DNA of 64,000 nucleotides, taken from contig NZ_JAQSIP010000001.1 in assembly GCF_028649475.1 (NCBI RefSeq), positions 1 through 64,000 on the forward strand. Direction: 5' to 3'. The notes beneath the pieces are model-generated. The model worked only from the letters and a program-made list of their open reading frames with translations, was not told the origin of the DNA and made no database searches. Origin of the DNA: Curvibacter cyanobacteriorum (GTDB lineage Bacteria; Pseudomonadota; Gammaproteobacteria; Burkholderiales; Burkholderiaceae_C). Within the stretch, counting starts at the first letter, position 1. Each line of letters begins with the position of its first letter. A program made the translations under genes and the position numbers. Positions 57,554-64,000 of the stretch are shown here, piece after piece.

Positions 57554-60121
57554 TCAAGCGCCCAGGCTTTGCCGGGCGTCTCCGGAATGGGTGAAGTAAA
57601 GCGCGCTGATGTCGTCCGAGATGCTGTAGGCCGCCGAGGTGCACAGGCTCAGCAGTTCGCTCAGCGAGGGGTGGGCGTCGCTGCCTTCGGCATTGCACAG
57701 CTTGGCGAGGTCCCACAGGTCGGGGTTGGGGATCAGCAGCGACAGGGTGCTGAGCTGTCCGGGGGCGCTGCCTGCCAGCCGCGCCAGGCGTCCGCGCAGG
57801 GTTTGGGCCACCCAGCTCAGCGAGCGCGGGTTGTCGCGGTCCAGCACCAGCAGGTCGAGCAGGGCGGCGAGCTCGCGGCTCTGCTGGAACTGGGCGTGGA
57901 AGGTGATGGTGCTGTCAAACAGCGCCAGCGTGGCTTCGAAGCCGGCCTCGTCGTGCAGGGCACCGGCCTTGAGCCCCAGCGACAGCGCCGAGGACAGGAA
58001 GGCCAGGCGCTCGATGTGGCGCCCAATCGACAACAGGCGCCAGCCATCGTCGCGCGTCATGCGGTCGGTCTGGCCGCCGGTGATGGCGGCCAGGTGGCCA
58101 CTGGCGACCTCGAGGGCCTGCATGCCATCGATGGTGCTCAGGGTGCCGCCCGCGGCGGGGTGTTTGAGGCGCTCGAAGAACTCTTCCTCGGCCTGCACGA
58201 TGACGTTCCAGTGCTCTTGCGACAGGCGCTCGCGCACCGCCGAGGCGGCTTGGCGCAGCGCGCGCAGGTTGAAGCCCACGCTGCTGGCGTGGCCGGTTTT
58301 GTTGAGGCCGTCGATCAGCGATCGTTCGAACACCCGCCGCGCCTGCGTGGCCGGCGGCACGCTGGGCAGCACCAGGCCGCCCAGGATGGCCATGTCACTG
58401 AGCCAGGCCAGCAGCGGCTGGGCGGACTGGTCGTCGCCATTCAGGCTGGCCAGCGCCACGCGGGCCAGGCGGATGGTGTTTTCGGTGCGCTCGGTGTAGC
58501 GGCCCAGCCAGAACAGGTTCTCGGCCGCGCGGCTGGTCACCATGCGCTTGCGCTGCACCACCGCGGCAGTGCCGGAATGGGTGGGCAGCAGGGTGGTGCT
58601 GTCGACCCGACCCGGGGTCTGCACCCAGACGTCGGCGCTGCTGCCGCCGCGCTGCATGGAGGCGATTTCGGCGTTGGCCCCGGCCAGGCGGGCCATGCCG
58701 CCCGGCAGCACGCGCCAGGAGCCCGGGCCGTCCGCCACCGCGAACACCCGCAGGATGACCGAGCGGCGCGCCAGCTGGCTGTCACCACCTTGCTGGCGCC
58801 AGACCGGCATCTGCGACAAGGGCAGGCGCGTCTGCACCGTGTGCTCGTCGCTTTGGCGCAGGATGCGGCCCGCCCATTCGTCGATCTCGCGTTGGCTCAG
58901 GCTGGTACCGGAAACCGACTCGAAGGTGTGGCGGCCCGCGCTGCCCGGGTAGGTCGGCTTGATGACCGACTCACCCAGCAGGGGCAGCACTTCTTCGAGC
59001 GCCGCGCGCTCGCCGCACCACCAGGTGGGCAGGGCGGGCAGCAGCAGTTCTTCGTTGAGCAGGTGGCGCGCCAGCGCGGGCAGGAAGCCCAGCAGCGCGG
59101 GCGATTCGAGGAACGCCGACCCCGGGGTGTTGGCCACCAGCACATGGCCGGCACGGATCGCCTGCAGCAGGCCGGGCACGCCCAGGGTGGAGTCGGGGCG
59201 CAGTTCGAGCGGGTCGAGGAACTCGTCGTCCAGGCGCTTGAGCAGGCCGTGCACGGGCTTCAGGCCCTGCAGGGTTTTGAGGTACAGGCGCTGGTCGCGC
59301 ACGGTCAGGTCGCTGCCCTCGACCAGGGTCAGGCCCAGGTAGCGTGCCAGGTAGGCATGCTCGAAATAGGTTTCGTTGTACGGCCCCGGCGTCAGCAGGG
59401 CGATGTGGGCGTCGGCGCCGGCCGGGCTCATGGCCTTGAGGCCTTCGATCAGGGCCCGGTAGGTGCCCGCCAGGCGCTGCACATGCATCGACTCGAAGGC
59501 CTCGGGGAACTGGCGCGACACCGCGAGCCGGTTCTCCAGCAGGTAGCCCAGGCCGGAGGGGGCCTGGGTGCGTTGCGACAACACCCACCAGTTGCCGTCC
59601 GGGCCGCGGGCCATGTCAAAGGCCGCGATGTGCAGGTGGTTGCCGCCGACGGGCTTGATGCCTTTCATGGCACGCAGGTAACCCGGGTGCCCTTGCACCA
59701 GAGCGGCCGGCAGCAGGCCGCTGGCCAGCAGGTGCTGCGGGCCGTAGACGTCGCTCATCACGCGGTCGAGCACGCGCACGCGCTGCAGCACGCCGGTTTC
59801 GATGTGGGCCCAGGTGCTGGGGCTGAGGATCAGCGGGAACAGGTCCAGCGACCAGGGGCGTTGCGGGCCCGAGGCGTCGGCGTAGACGTTGTAGGTCACG
59901 CCGTTGTCGCGGATCTGCCGCTTCAGGCTCGCGTAGCGGTGGTCCAGGTCGCTCAGACCTTCGGGGCCCAGGTGCTCGAAAAATTCAGCCCAGGGCCCGG
60001 TGAAGGGCGCTTCGGCCGGGCGGCTGGCCAGGCCCGCGAGGTCGCCCAGGAGTTCGTCGAAATGCCCCTCTTTGGCGGGCACGACCCAGTCGCTCGCTCG
60101 GGGCGGGCGGGGCGTCTTCAT
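57554..60121 (-). CDS. Circularly permuted ATP-grasp / alpha-E fusion protein
   Basis: An 855-residue protein. The N-terminal part (about 60-510) is a circularly permuted ATP-grasp domain (RDNGVTYNVYAD, GGNHLHIAAFDMARGPDG, LLENRLAVSR, TPGPYNETYFEHAYLARYLGL). The C-terminal part (about 527-850) is the all-helical alpha-E domain that starts with AAENLFWLGRYTERTENTIRL. In other genomes the two are often separate genes; here they are fused. An ATP-grasp enzyme would join a carboxyl to an amine. Start ATG 60121 is chosen because the upstream ATG at 60223 would lie inside a strong inverted repeat. Confidence 0.88.
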   Translation of the reverse strand: MKTPRPPRASDWVVPAKEGHFDELLGDLAGLASRPAEAPFTGPWAEFFEHLGPEGLSDLDHRYASLKRQIRDNGVTYNVYADASGPQRPWSLDLFPLILSPSTWAHIETGVLQRVRVLDRVMSDVYGPQHLLASGLLPAALVQGHPGYLRAMKGIKPVGGNHLHIAAFDMARGPDGNWWVLSQRTQAPSGLGYLLENRLAVSRQFPEAFESMHVQRLAGTYRALIEGLKAMSPAGADAHIALLTPGPYNETYFEHAYLARYLGLTLVEGSDLTVRDQRLYLKTLQGLKPVHGLLKRLDDEFLDPLELRPDSTLGVPGLLQAIRAGHVLVANTPGSAFLESPALLGFLPALARHLLNEELLLPALPTWWCGERAALEEVLPLLGESVIKPTYPGSAGRHTFESVSGTSLSQREIDEWAGRILRQSDEHTVQTRLPLSQMPVWRQQGGDSQLARRSVILRVFAVADGPGSWRVLPGGMARLAGANAEIASMQRGGSSADVWVQTPGRVDSTTLLPTHSGTAAVVQRKRMVTSRAAENLFWLGRYTERTENTIRLARVALASLNGDDQSAQPLLAWLSDMAILGGLVLPSVPPATQARRVFERSLIDGLNKTGHASSVGFNLRALRQAASAVRERLSQEHWNVIVQAEEEFFERLKHPAAGGTLSTIDGMQALEVASGHLAAITGGQTDRMTRDDGWRLLSIGRHIERLAFLSSALSLGLKAGALHDEAGFEATLALFDSTITFHAQFQQSRELAALLDLLVLDRDNPRSLSWVAQTLRGRLARLAGSAPGQLSTLSLLIPNPDLWDLAKLCNAEGSDAHPSLSELLSLCTSAAYSISDDISALYFTHSGDARQSLGA

Positions 60122-60198
60122 GGCATCGGAGGGGAGGGTGTTGTTCTTGTCCACGGGCGCTATTGTCCCATGAGGGCCGGATTTGTTGACATGGGTCA

Positions 60199-60233
60199 CG
60201 AAGCCGTCATGTTCTTGTGACATGACGGCTTCG
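60199..60233. repeat. 13-bp perfect inverted repeat between cluster genes
   Basis: CGAAGCCGTCATG (60199-60211) and CATGACGGCTTCG (60221-60233) pair perfectly around 9 bases. It lies 25 bases after the DUF2126 gene stop and 78 bases before the ATP-grasp start in the direction of transcription. No T-tract follows on the minus strand, so an attenuating or mRNA-protecting hairpin, or an operator, is possible. Confidence 0.85.
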
Positions 60234-60258
60234 GGGCCCGCTAACCAGGCCCCGGGGC

Positions 60259-63200
60259 TCAGCGCCGCAGGTCCAGGGTGAACGGGAACTCGCGGCTGCC
60301 CGGCACGCCGACGGTGGCTTGCGGCACCTGCATCGTGCCCGGCGTGTGGCCCATGCGGAAGAAGCGCGCCAGGCGGCGGCTTTCGGCTTCGTAGGCGTTG
60401 ACGGGGAAGGTCACGTAGTTGCGGCCGCCCGGGTGCGCGACGTGGTATTGGCAGCCGCCGACCGAGCGCTTCATCCAGCTGTCCACGATGTCGAACACCA
60501 GCGGCGCGTGCACCCCAATGCTGGGGTGCAACGCCGACGGCGGGTTCCAGGCCTTGTAGCGCACACCGGCCACGAACTCACCTTCGACCCCGGTGGGTTG
60601 CAGCGGCAGCGGGCGGCCGTTGACGGTGACCACGTGGCGGCTTTCGTTGAAGCCGCTGACCAGCACCTCGATGCGCTCCAGTGACGAGTCGACATAGCGC
60701 ACCGTGCCGCCGGCCGAGCCTTCTTCGCCCATCACATGCCAGGGTTCGAGCGCGTTGCGCAGGGTGAGCTCGATGCCCATCGACTGCACGCTGCCCACCA
60801 GGGGGAAGCGGAACTCGAAATGCGGCGCGAACCAGGCGTCGTCAAAGGCGTAGCCAGCCTGGCGCATCTCGGCCATCACGTCGTTGAAGTCTTGGCGCAC
60901 AAAGTGCGGCAACAGGCAGCGGTCGTGCAACTGGGTGCCCCAGCGGGTGACCGGCGCCTTGTAGGGCTGCTTCCAGAAGCGCGCGATCAGGGCCCGCAGC
61001 AGCAGTTGCTGCGCGATGCTCATGCGGGCGTGGGGCGGCATCTCGAAAGCGCGCAGCTCCAGCAGCCCCAGGCGGCCGGTGCTGCTGTCGGGCGAGTAGA
61101 GCTTGTCGATGCAGAACTCGCTGCGGTGCGTGTTGCCGGTCACGTCGACCAGGATGTTGCGCAGGGTGCGATCGACCAGCCACGGCGGCATGTCCTGGCC
61201 GTAGGTCTGGCGGTTGCGCTCGATCTCCCGCAGCGCAATCTCCAGCTCGTAGAGCTGGTCGTTGCGTGCTTCGTCGACGCGTGGGGCCTGGCTGGTCGGG
61301 CCGATGAACATGCCCGAGAACAGGTAGCTCAGCGAGGGGTGGTTGTGCCAGTACAGGATCAGGCTGGCCAACAGCTCGGGGCGGCGCAGGAACGGGCTGT
61401 CGGCCGGGGTGGCGCCGCCCAGCACAAAGTGGTTGCCGCCCCCGGTGCCGGTGTGACGGCCATCGGTCATGAACTTCTCGGCCGTCAGGCGCGATTCGAA
61501 CGCCGCCTGGTACAGGAACTCGGTGTGCTGCACCAGCTCGTTCCAGTTGTGCGCCGGGTGGATGTTGACCTCGATCACGCCTGGGTCGGGGGTGACTTGC
61601 AGCACTTTCAGGCGCGGGTCGCGCGGCGGCGGGTAGCCTTCGAGCACGATGGTCATGCCCAGCTCGGCGGCGGTGGCCTCGACCGCGCTCAGCAGGTCCA
61701 GGTAATCCTCCAGGCGCGACAGTGGCGGCATGAAGACGTAGAGCAGGCTCGACTTCGGGCTGTTGGACTCGACCTTGGGGCCATTGGCGCGGGCCGGGTT
61801 GCGGGCTTCCACACACAGCGCGGTGCGGGTGATCCAGTGCGCCGACACGCCACGCGCTGGGGCCTGGGTCCAGGCGCCGGGTTGCGGTTGGCCGCTGCGG
61901 GTGGCGGCGTCGGCGACGCCGCTGTCGGCCACGCCACTGCCCAGGCCCTGGGCCCGGCGCTGGGCTTCGCCCGGGGTCTGGGCGCCGGCCAGGTAGGGCA
62001 CGCCGCGCAGGTCGCTGCCAAAGGCGGCGCCGGCGCCCGGGGCGCTGCGGCGTGCCAGGTAGTCGGTGCTGGACGGCAGCGCGCCGCGCGGGGCCATCGG
62101 GTCGGTCTCGACCATGTAGGGGTAGTCGGCGCTGGTGACCCAGGGCAGGGAATCCAGCGGCAGGCGGTAGCCCATCGGCGAATCGCCGGGGATCAGGTAC
62201 ATGCGTTCGTCACGGAAGAACCAGGGGCCGGTGCTCCAAAGCGTGCCTGCCATCTGCGGGTTGCCCGCGTCGGGGTTGACCTCCAGCGGCAGCACATAGC
62301 CCACCACCGAATCCAGCTTCTGGCCGAACACGCGGCGCAGGCGCACCCGTTCCATTTCGTCGTCGAGCTTGGAGTCGAAGGGGTCGACGTTGACCGGCAG
62401 CCGGCGCTCGCGCCACAGGTAGTACCAGGTGTCTTCGTAGCCGGCTTCGATGAACTGATCGCTCAGGCCGAGCTTGCCGGCCAGCGTCTGGGTGAAGCGC
62501 TCGGCGTCCGCGCTGGTGTAGTGCGCGGGCACGCGCTCGTCGGCGAACAGGGCGGGGTTTTGCCAGATGGGCTGACCGTCGGCCCGCCAGCAGATCGACA
62601 GGGCCCAGCGCGGCAATTGCTCGCCCGGGTACCACTTGCCCTGGCCAAAGTGCAGGAAGCCGCCCTGGCCGTACTCGTCGCGCAGCTTGTGCACCAGCTC
62701 GGTGGCGTAGGCCCGCTTGGTGGGGCCCAGGGCGTCGGTGTTCCATTCGGCGCCATCGCGGTCTTCGGTGGCGACATAGGTGGGCTCGCCACCCTGGGTC
62801 AGGCGCACATCGCCGGCCACCAGTTCAGCGTCCACCGCCTCGCCCAGCGCCAGCACCTGAGCCCATTGCTCGTCGGTGTAGGGCATGGTGACGCGCGGCG
62901 ACTCGTGAATGCGGGTCACCGCCATGTGGTGGCTGAACTCGACTTCGCACTTGTCCACCGCGCCTTCGACCGGGGCCGCGCCCGAGGGCTGGGGCGTGCA
63001 GGCCAGCGGGATGTGGCCCTCGCCGGCCAGCAGGCCCGAGGTCGGGTCCAGCCCGATCCAGCCGGCGCCGGGCAGGTAGACCTCGCACCAGGCGTGCAGG
63101 TCGGTGAAGTCGACTTCGGTGCCGCTGGGGCCGTCCAGGGCCTTGACGTCGGGCTTGAGCTGGATCAGGTAGCCCGACACAAAGCGCGCGGCCAGGCCGC

Positions 63201-63780
63201 AGTGGCGCAGCAGTTGCACCAGCAGCCAGCCCGAGTCGCGGCACGAGCCCGAGGCCTTGGTCAGCGTTTCCTCGGGCGTCTGCACGCCAGGTTCCATGCG
63301 GATCAGGTAGCGGATGTCGTTTTGCAGCTTCTGGTTCAGGCGCACCAGGAAGTCGATGGTGCGGCATTCGCTGCGGTCGATTTGCTGGAGGTACTGCTGG
63401 ACGGCCGGGGTCAACGGGTCGGTGATCAGGTACGGGGCCAGCTCCTCTTGCACCAGCTTGTCGTACTGGAACGGGAAGTTTTCAGCCGCCGGCTCGAGAA
63501 AGAAATCGAAAGGGTTGTAAACCGCCATCTCGACCACCAGGTCGACCGTGACCTTGAACTCGGTGGTGGGGTTGGGGAACACCAGGCGGGCCTGGTAGTT
63601 GGCGAACGGGTCTTGTTGCCAGTTGATGAAGTGGTTGCTGGGTTCGATGCGCAGCGAATACGAGATGACTTTGCTGCGGCAGTGCGGTGCCGGACGCAGG
63701 CGGACCACCTGGGGGCCCAGGTTGACGGGCCGGTCATAACGGTAGTGGGTGACGTGGTTCAGTGCGGCATGGATCGACAT
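60259..63780 (-). CDS. Transglutaminase - DUF2126 predicted amidoligase fusion (first gene of cluster)
   Basis: A 1173-residue cytosolic protein. Residues 1-90 are the transglutaminase-associated N-domain, and about 150-250 the papain-like core with C180 (SGSCRDSG), H229 (DLHAWCEV) and D245 (GLDPTSG) all present. From about 330 to the end is DUF2126, annotated in the family literature as a putative amidoligase. Its conserved blocks are DVRLTQGGEPTYVA, PDPGVIEVNIHPAHNW, GRHTGTGGGNHFVLGG and HPSLSYLFSGMFIGP. A Gly/Ala/Gln-rich insert near 610-655 interrupts it. A protein with both a bond-making and a bond-cutting fold is suggestive. No signal peptide. The ribosome site (GAGAGA) is weak. Confidence 0.9.
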   Translation of the reverse strand: MSIHAALNHVTHYRYDRPVNLGPQVVRLRPAPHCRSKVISYSLRIEPSNHFINWQQDPFANYQARLVFPNPTTEFKVTVDLVVEMAVYNPFDFFLEPAAENFPFQYDKLVQEELAPYLITDPLTPAVQQYLQQIDRSECRTIDFLVRLNQKLQNDIRYLIRMEPGVQTPEETLTKASGSCRDSGWLLVQLLRHCGLAARFVSGYLIQLKPDVKALDGPSGTEVDFTDLHAWCEVYLPGAGWIGLDPTSGLLAGEGHIPLACTPQPSGAAPVEGAVDKCEVEFSHHMAVTRIHESPRVTMPYTDEQWAQVLALGEAVDAELVAGDVRLTQGGEPTYVATEDRDGAEWNTDALGPTKRAYATELVHKLRDEYGQGGFLHFGQGKWYPGEQLPRWALSICWRADGQPIWQNPALFADERVPAHYTSADAERFTQTLAGKLGLSDQFIEAGYEDTWYYLWRERRLPVNVDPFDSKLDDEMERVRLRRVFGQKLDSVVGYVLPLEVNPDAGNPQMAGTLWSTGPWFFRDERMYLIPGDSPMGYRLPLDSLPWVTSADYPYMVETDPMAPRGALPSSTDYLARRSAPGAGAAFGSDLRGVPYLAGAQTPGEAQRRAQGLGSGVADSGVADAATRSGQPQPGAWTQAPARGVSAHWITRTALCVEARNPARANGPKVESNSPKSSLLYVFMPPLSRLEDYLDLLSAVEATAAELGMTIVLEGYPPPRDPRLKVLQVTPDPGVIEVNIHPAHNWNELVQHTEFLYQAAFESRLTAEKFMTDGRHTGTGGGNHFVLGGATPADSPFLRRPELLASLILYWHNHPSLSYLFSGMFIGPTSQAPRVDEARNDQLYELEIALREIERNRQTYGQDMPPWLVDRTLRNILVDVTGNTHRSEFCIDKLYSPDSSTGRLGLLELRAFEMPPHARMSIAQQLLLRALIARFWKQPYKAPVTRWGTQLHDRCLLPHFVRQDFNDVMAEMRQAGYAFDDAWFAPHFEFRFPLVGSVQSMGIELTLRNALEPWHVMGEEGSAGGTVRYVDSSLERIEVLVSGFNESRHVVTVNGRPLPLQPTGVEGEFVAGVRYKAWNPPSALHPSIGVHAPLVFDIVDSWMKRSVGGCQYHVAHPGGRNYVTFPVNAYEAESRRLARFFRMGHTPGTMQVPQATVGVPGSREFPFTLDLRR

Positions 63781-63815
63781 TCGTCTTGTCTCTCTGGCAA
63801 AAAAAGGCCATCAAA

Positions 63816-63851
63816 CGGCTGCTGGGGGCAGCAGCCCTGTGAAACATCCTA
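63816..63851 (-). promoter_or_regulatory. Promoter -10 and 5' leader hairpin of the amidoligase cluster
   Basis: TAGGAT at 63846-63851 on the minus strand would start transcription near 63839. The leader then begins with a perfect hairpin, GGCTGCTG (63835-63828) with CAGCAGCC (63823-63816) around four bases, and later has seven T (63804-63798). A hairpin at the very 5' end often stabilises mRNA. Confidence 0.45.
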
Positions 63852-63910
63852 GCAAGAGCTGCGCCACAGCGTATGTCAAAAGGCAAGCTGCGGCGATCTA
63901 GCATGCGTGG

Positions 63911-64000
63911 ATGGGCCCCTCACCGAGCGTGACCGTGTCGACCCGCCGGGGCGCCGGCGGGCCGGATTCGGCCTGGCGCTTGCCTTGGCGCGGGTGGTGG
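63911..64000 (+). CDS. Start of an unidentified gene, cut by window end (tentative)
   Basis: An open frame of 30 codons from ATG 63911 to the end of the window (MGPSPSVTVSTRRGAGGPDS...). A TAGCAT box ends 6 bases before the ATG, the same geometry as before several real genes here. The protein part is too short to recognise. It would be divergent from the amidoligase cluster. Confidence 0.35.
   Translation, partial: MGPSPSVTVSTRRGAGGPDSAWRLPWRGWW

Noticed and set aside
57533-60220. A long rightward open frame of 895 codons
   Set aside because: It is fully antisense to the ATP-grasp/alpha-E gene, has biased composition and no family features; it is a shadow of high GC at third positions.
60736-63852. 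A rightward open frame of 1038 codons
   Set aside because: Antisense to the transglutaminase-DUF2126 gene, His/Gln/Gly-rich without domains; a codon-bias shadow.

Overview
The window is a piece of a GC-rich bacterial chromosome that reads as a betaproteobacterium of the order Burkholderiales, most likely family Comamonadaceae. The grounds are the rRNA operon end, two orphan Bug-type tricarboxylate-binding proteins, the pyrG-kdsA-eno-ftsB and coaBC-dut operons, a MutL with its own endonuclease motifs, and generally high third-position GC. It is mostly a dense, ordinary chromosomal backbone. I see no insertion sequence, prophage, CRISPR array or tRNA.

Layout. 0-0.35 kb: end of an rRNA operon (23S 3' end, 5S, terminator). 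0.7-18.5 kb: a stretch that keeps the order miaA - mutL - amiC - tsaE - queG known from the enterobacterial superoperon, but opened up by other genes: an Att-type ABC exporter downstream of miaA, a Bcr-type MFS pump, a secreted serine hydrolase and a 7Fe ferredoxin between miaA and mutL, and a DedA protein plus an aromatic ring-hydroxylating oxygenase pair between mutL and amiC. 18.5-27.9 kb: an AEC carrier, two Bug proteins flanking xerD, two tandem degenerate EAL-HDOD signalling proteins, a ferritin-like DUF455 protein, a gamma carbonic anhydrase and Hsp33. 28-33.8 kb: a leftward operon pyrG-kdsA-DUF1330-eno-ftsB-pnuC-nadR-like kinase. 33.9-41.7 kb: LysR regulator divergent from mmsA, then coaBC-dut, a SlyD-like isomerase, a RoxA-like ribosomal oxygenase with a coupled unknown gene, and an Ala/Pro-rich lipoprotein. 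41.8-48.7 kb: an SRAP-domain protein that lacks the usual catalytic Cys2, an MBL-fold hydrolase, dapA-bamC, a methyltransferase, a short-chain dehydrogenase and an MFS carrier with a small membrane protein. 48.8-55.9 kb: parE - lytic transglycosylase - parC, then a chemoreceptor. 56.1-63.8 kb: RidA and a leftward cluster of transglutaminase-DUF2126, circularly permuted ATP-grasp/alpha-E and a second transglutaminase.

The last cluster is the best candidate for an uncharacterised system: its domain set (predicted amidoligase, ATP-grasp, two papain-like transglutaminase folds) suggests ATP-dependent making and cutting of amide or isopeptide bonds. Nothing in the sequence tells the substrate. A strong 13-bp inverted repeat lies between its first two genes. 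A second, window-wide pattern is that about nine genes without a visible Shine-Dalgarno have a TAnnnT box 6-7 bases before the start codon, which is the geometry of leaderless transcripts.
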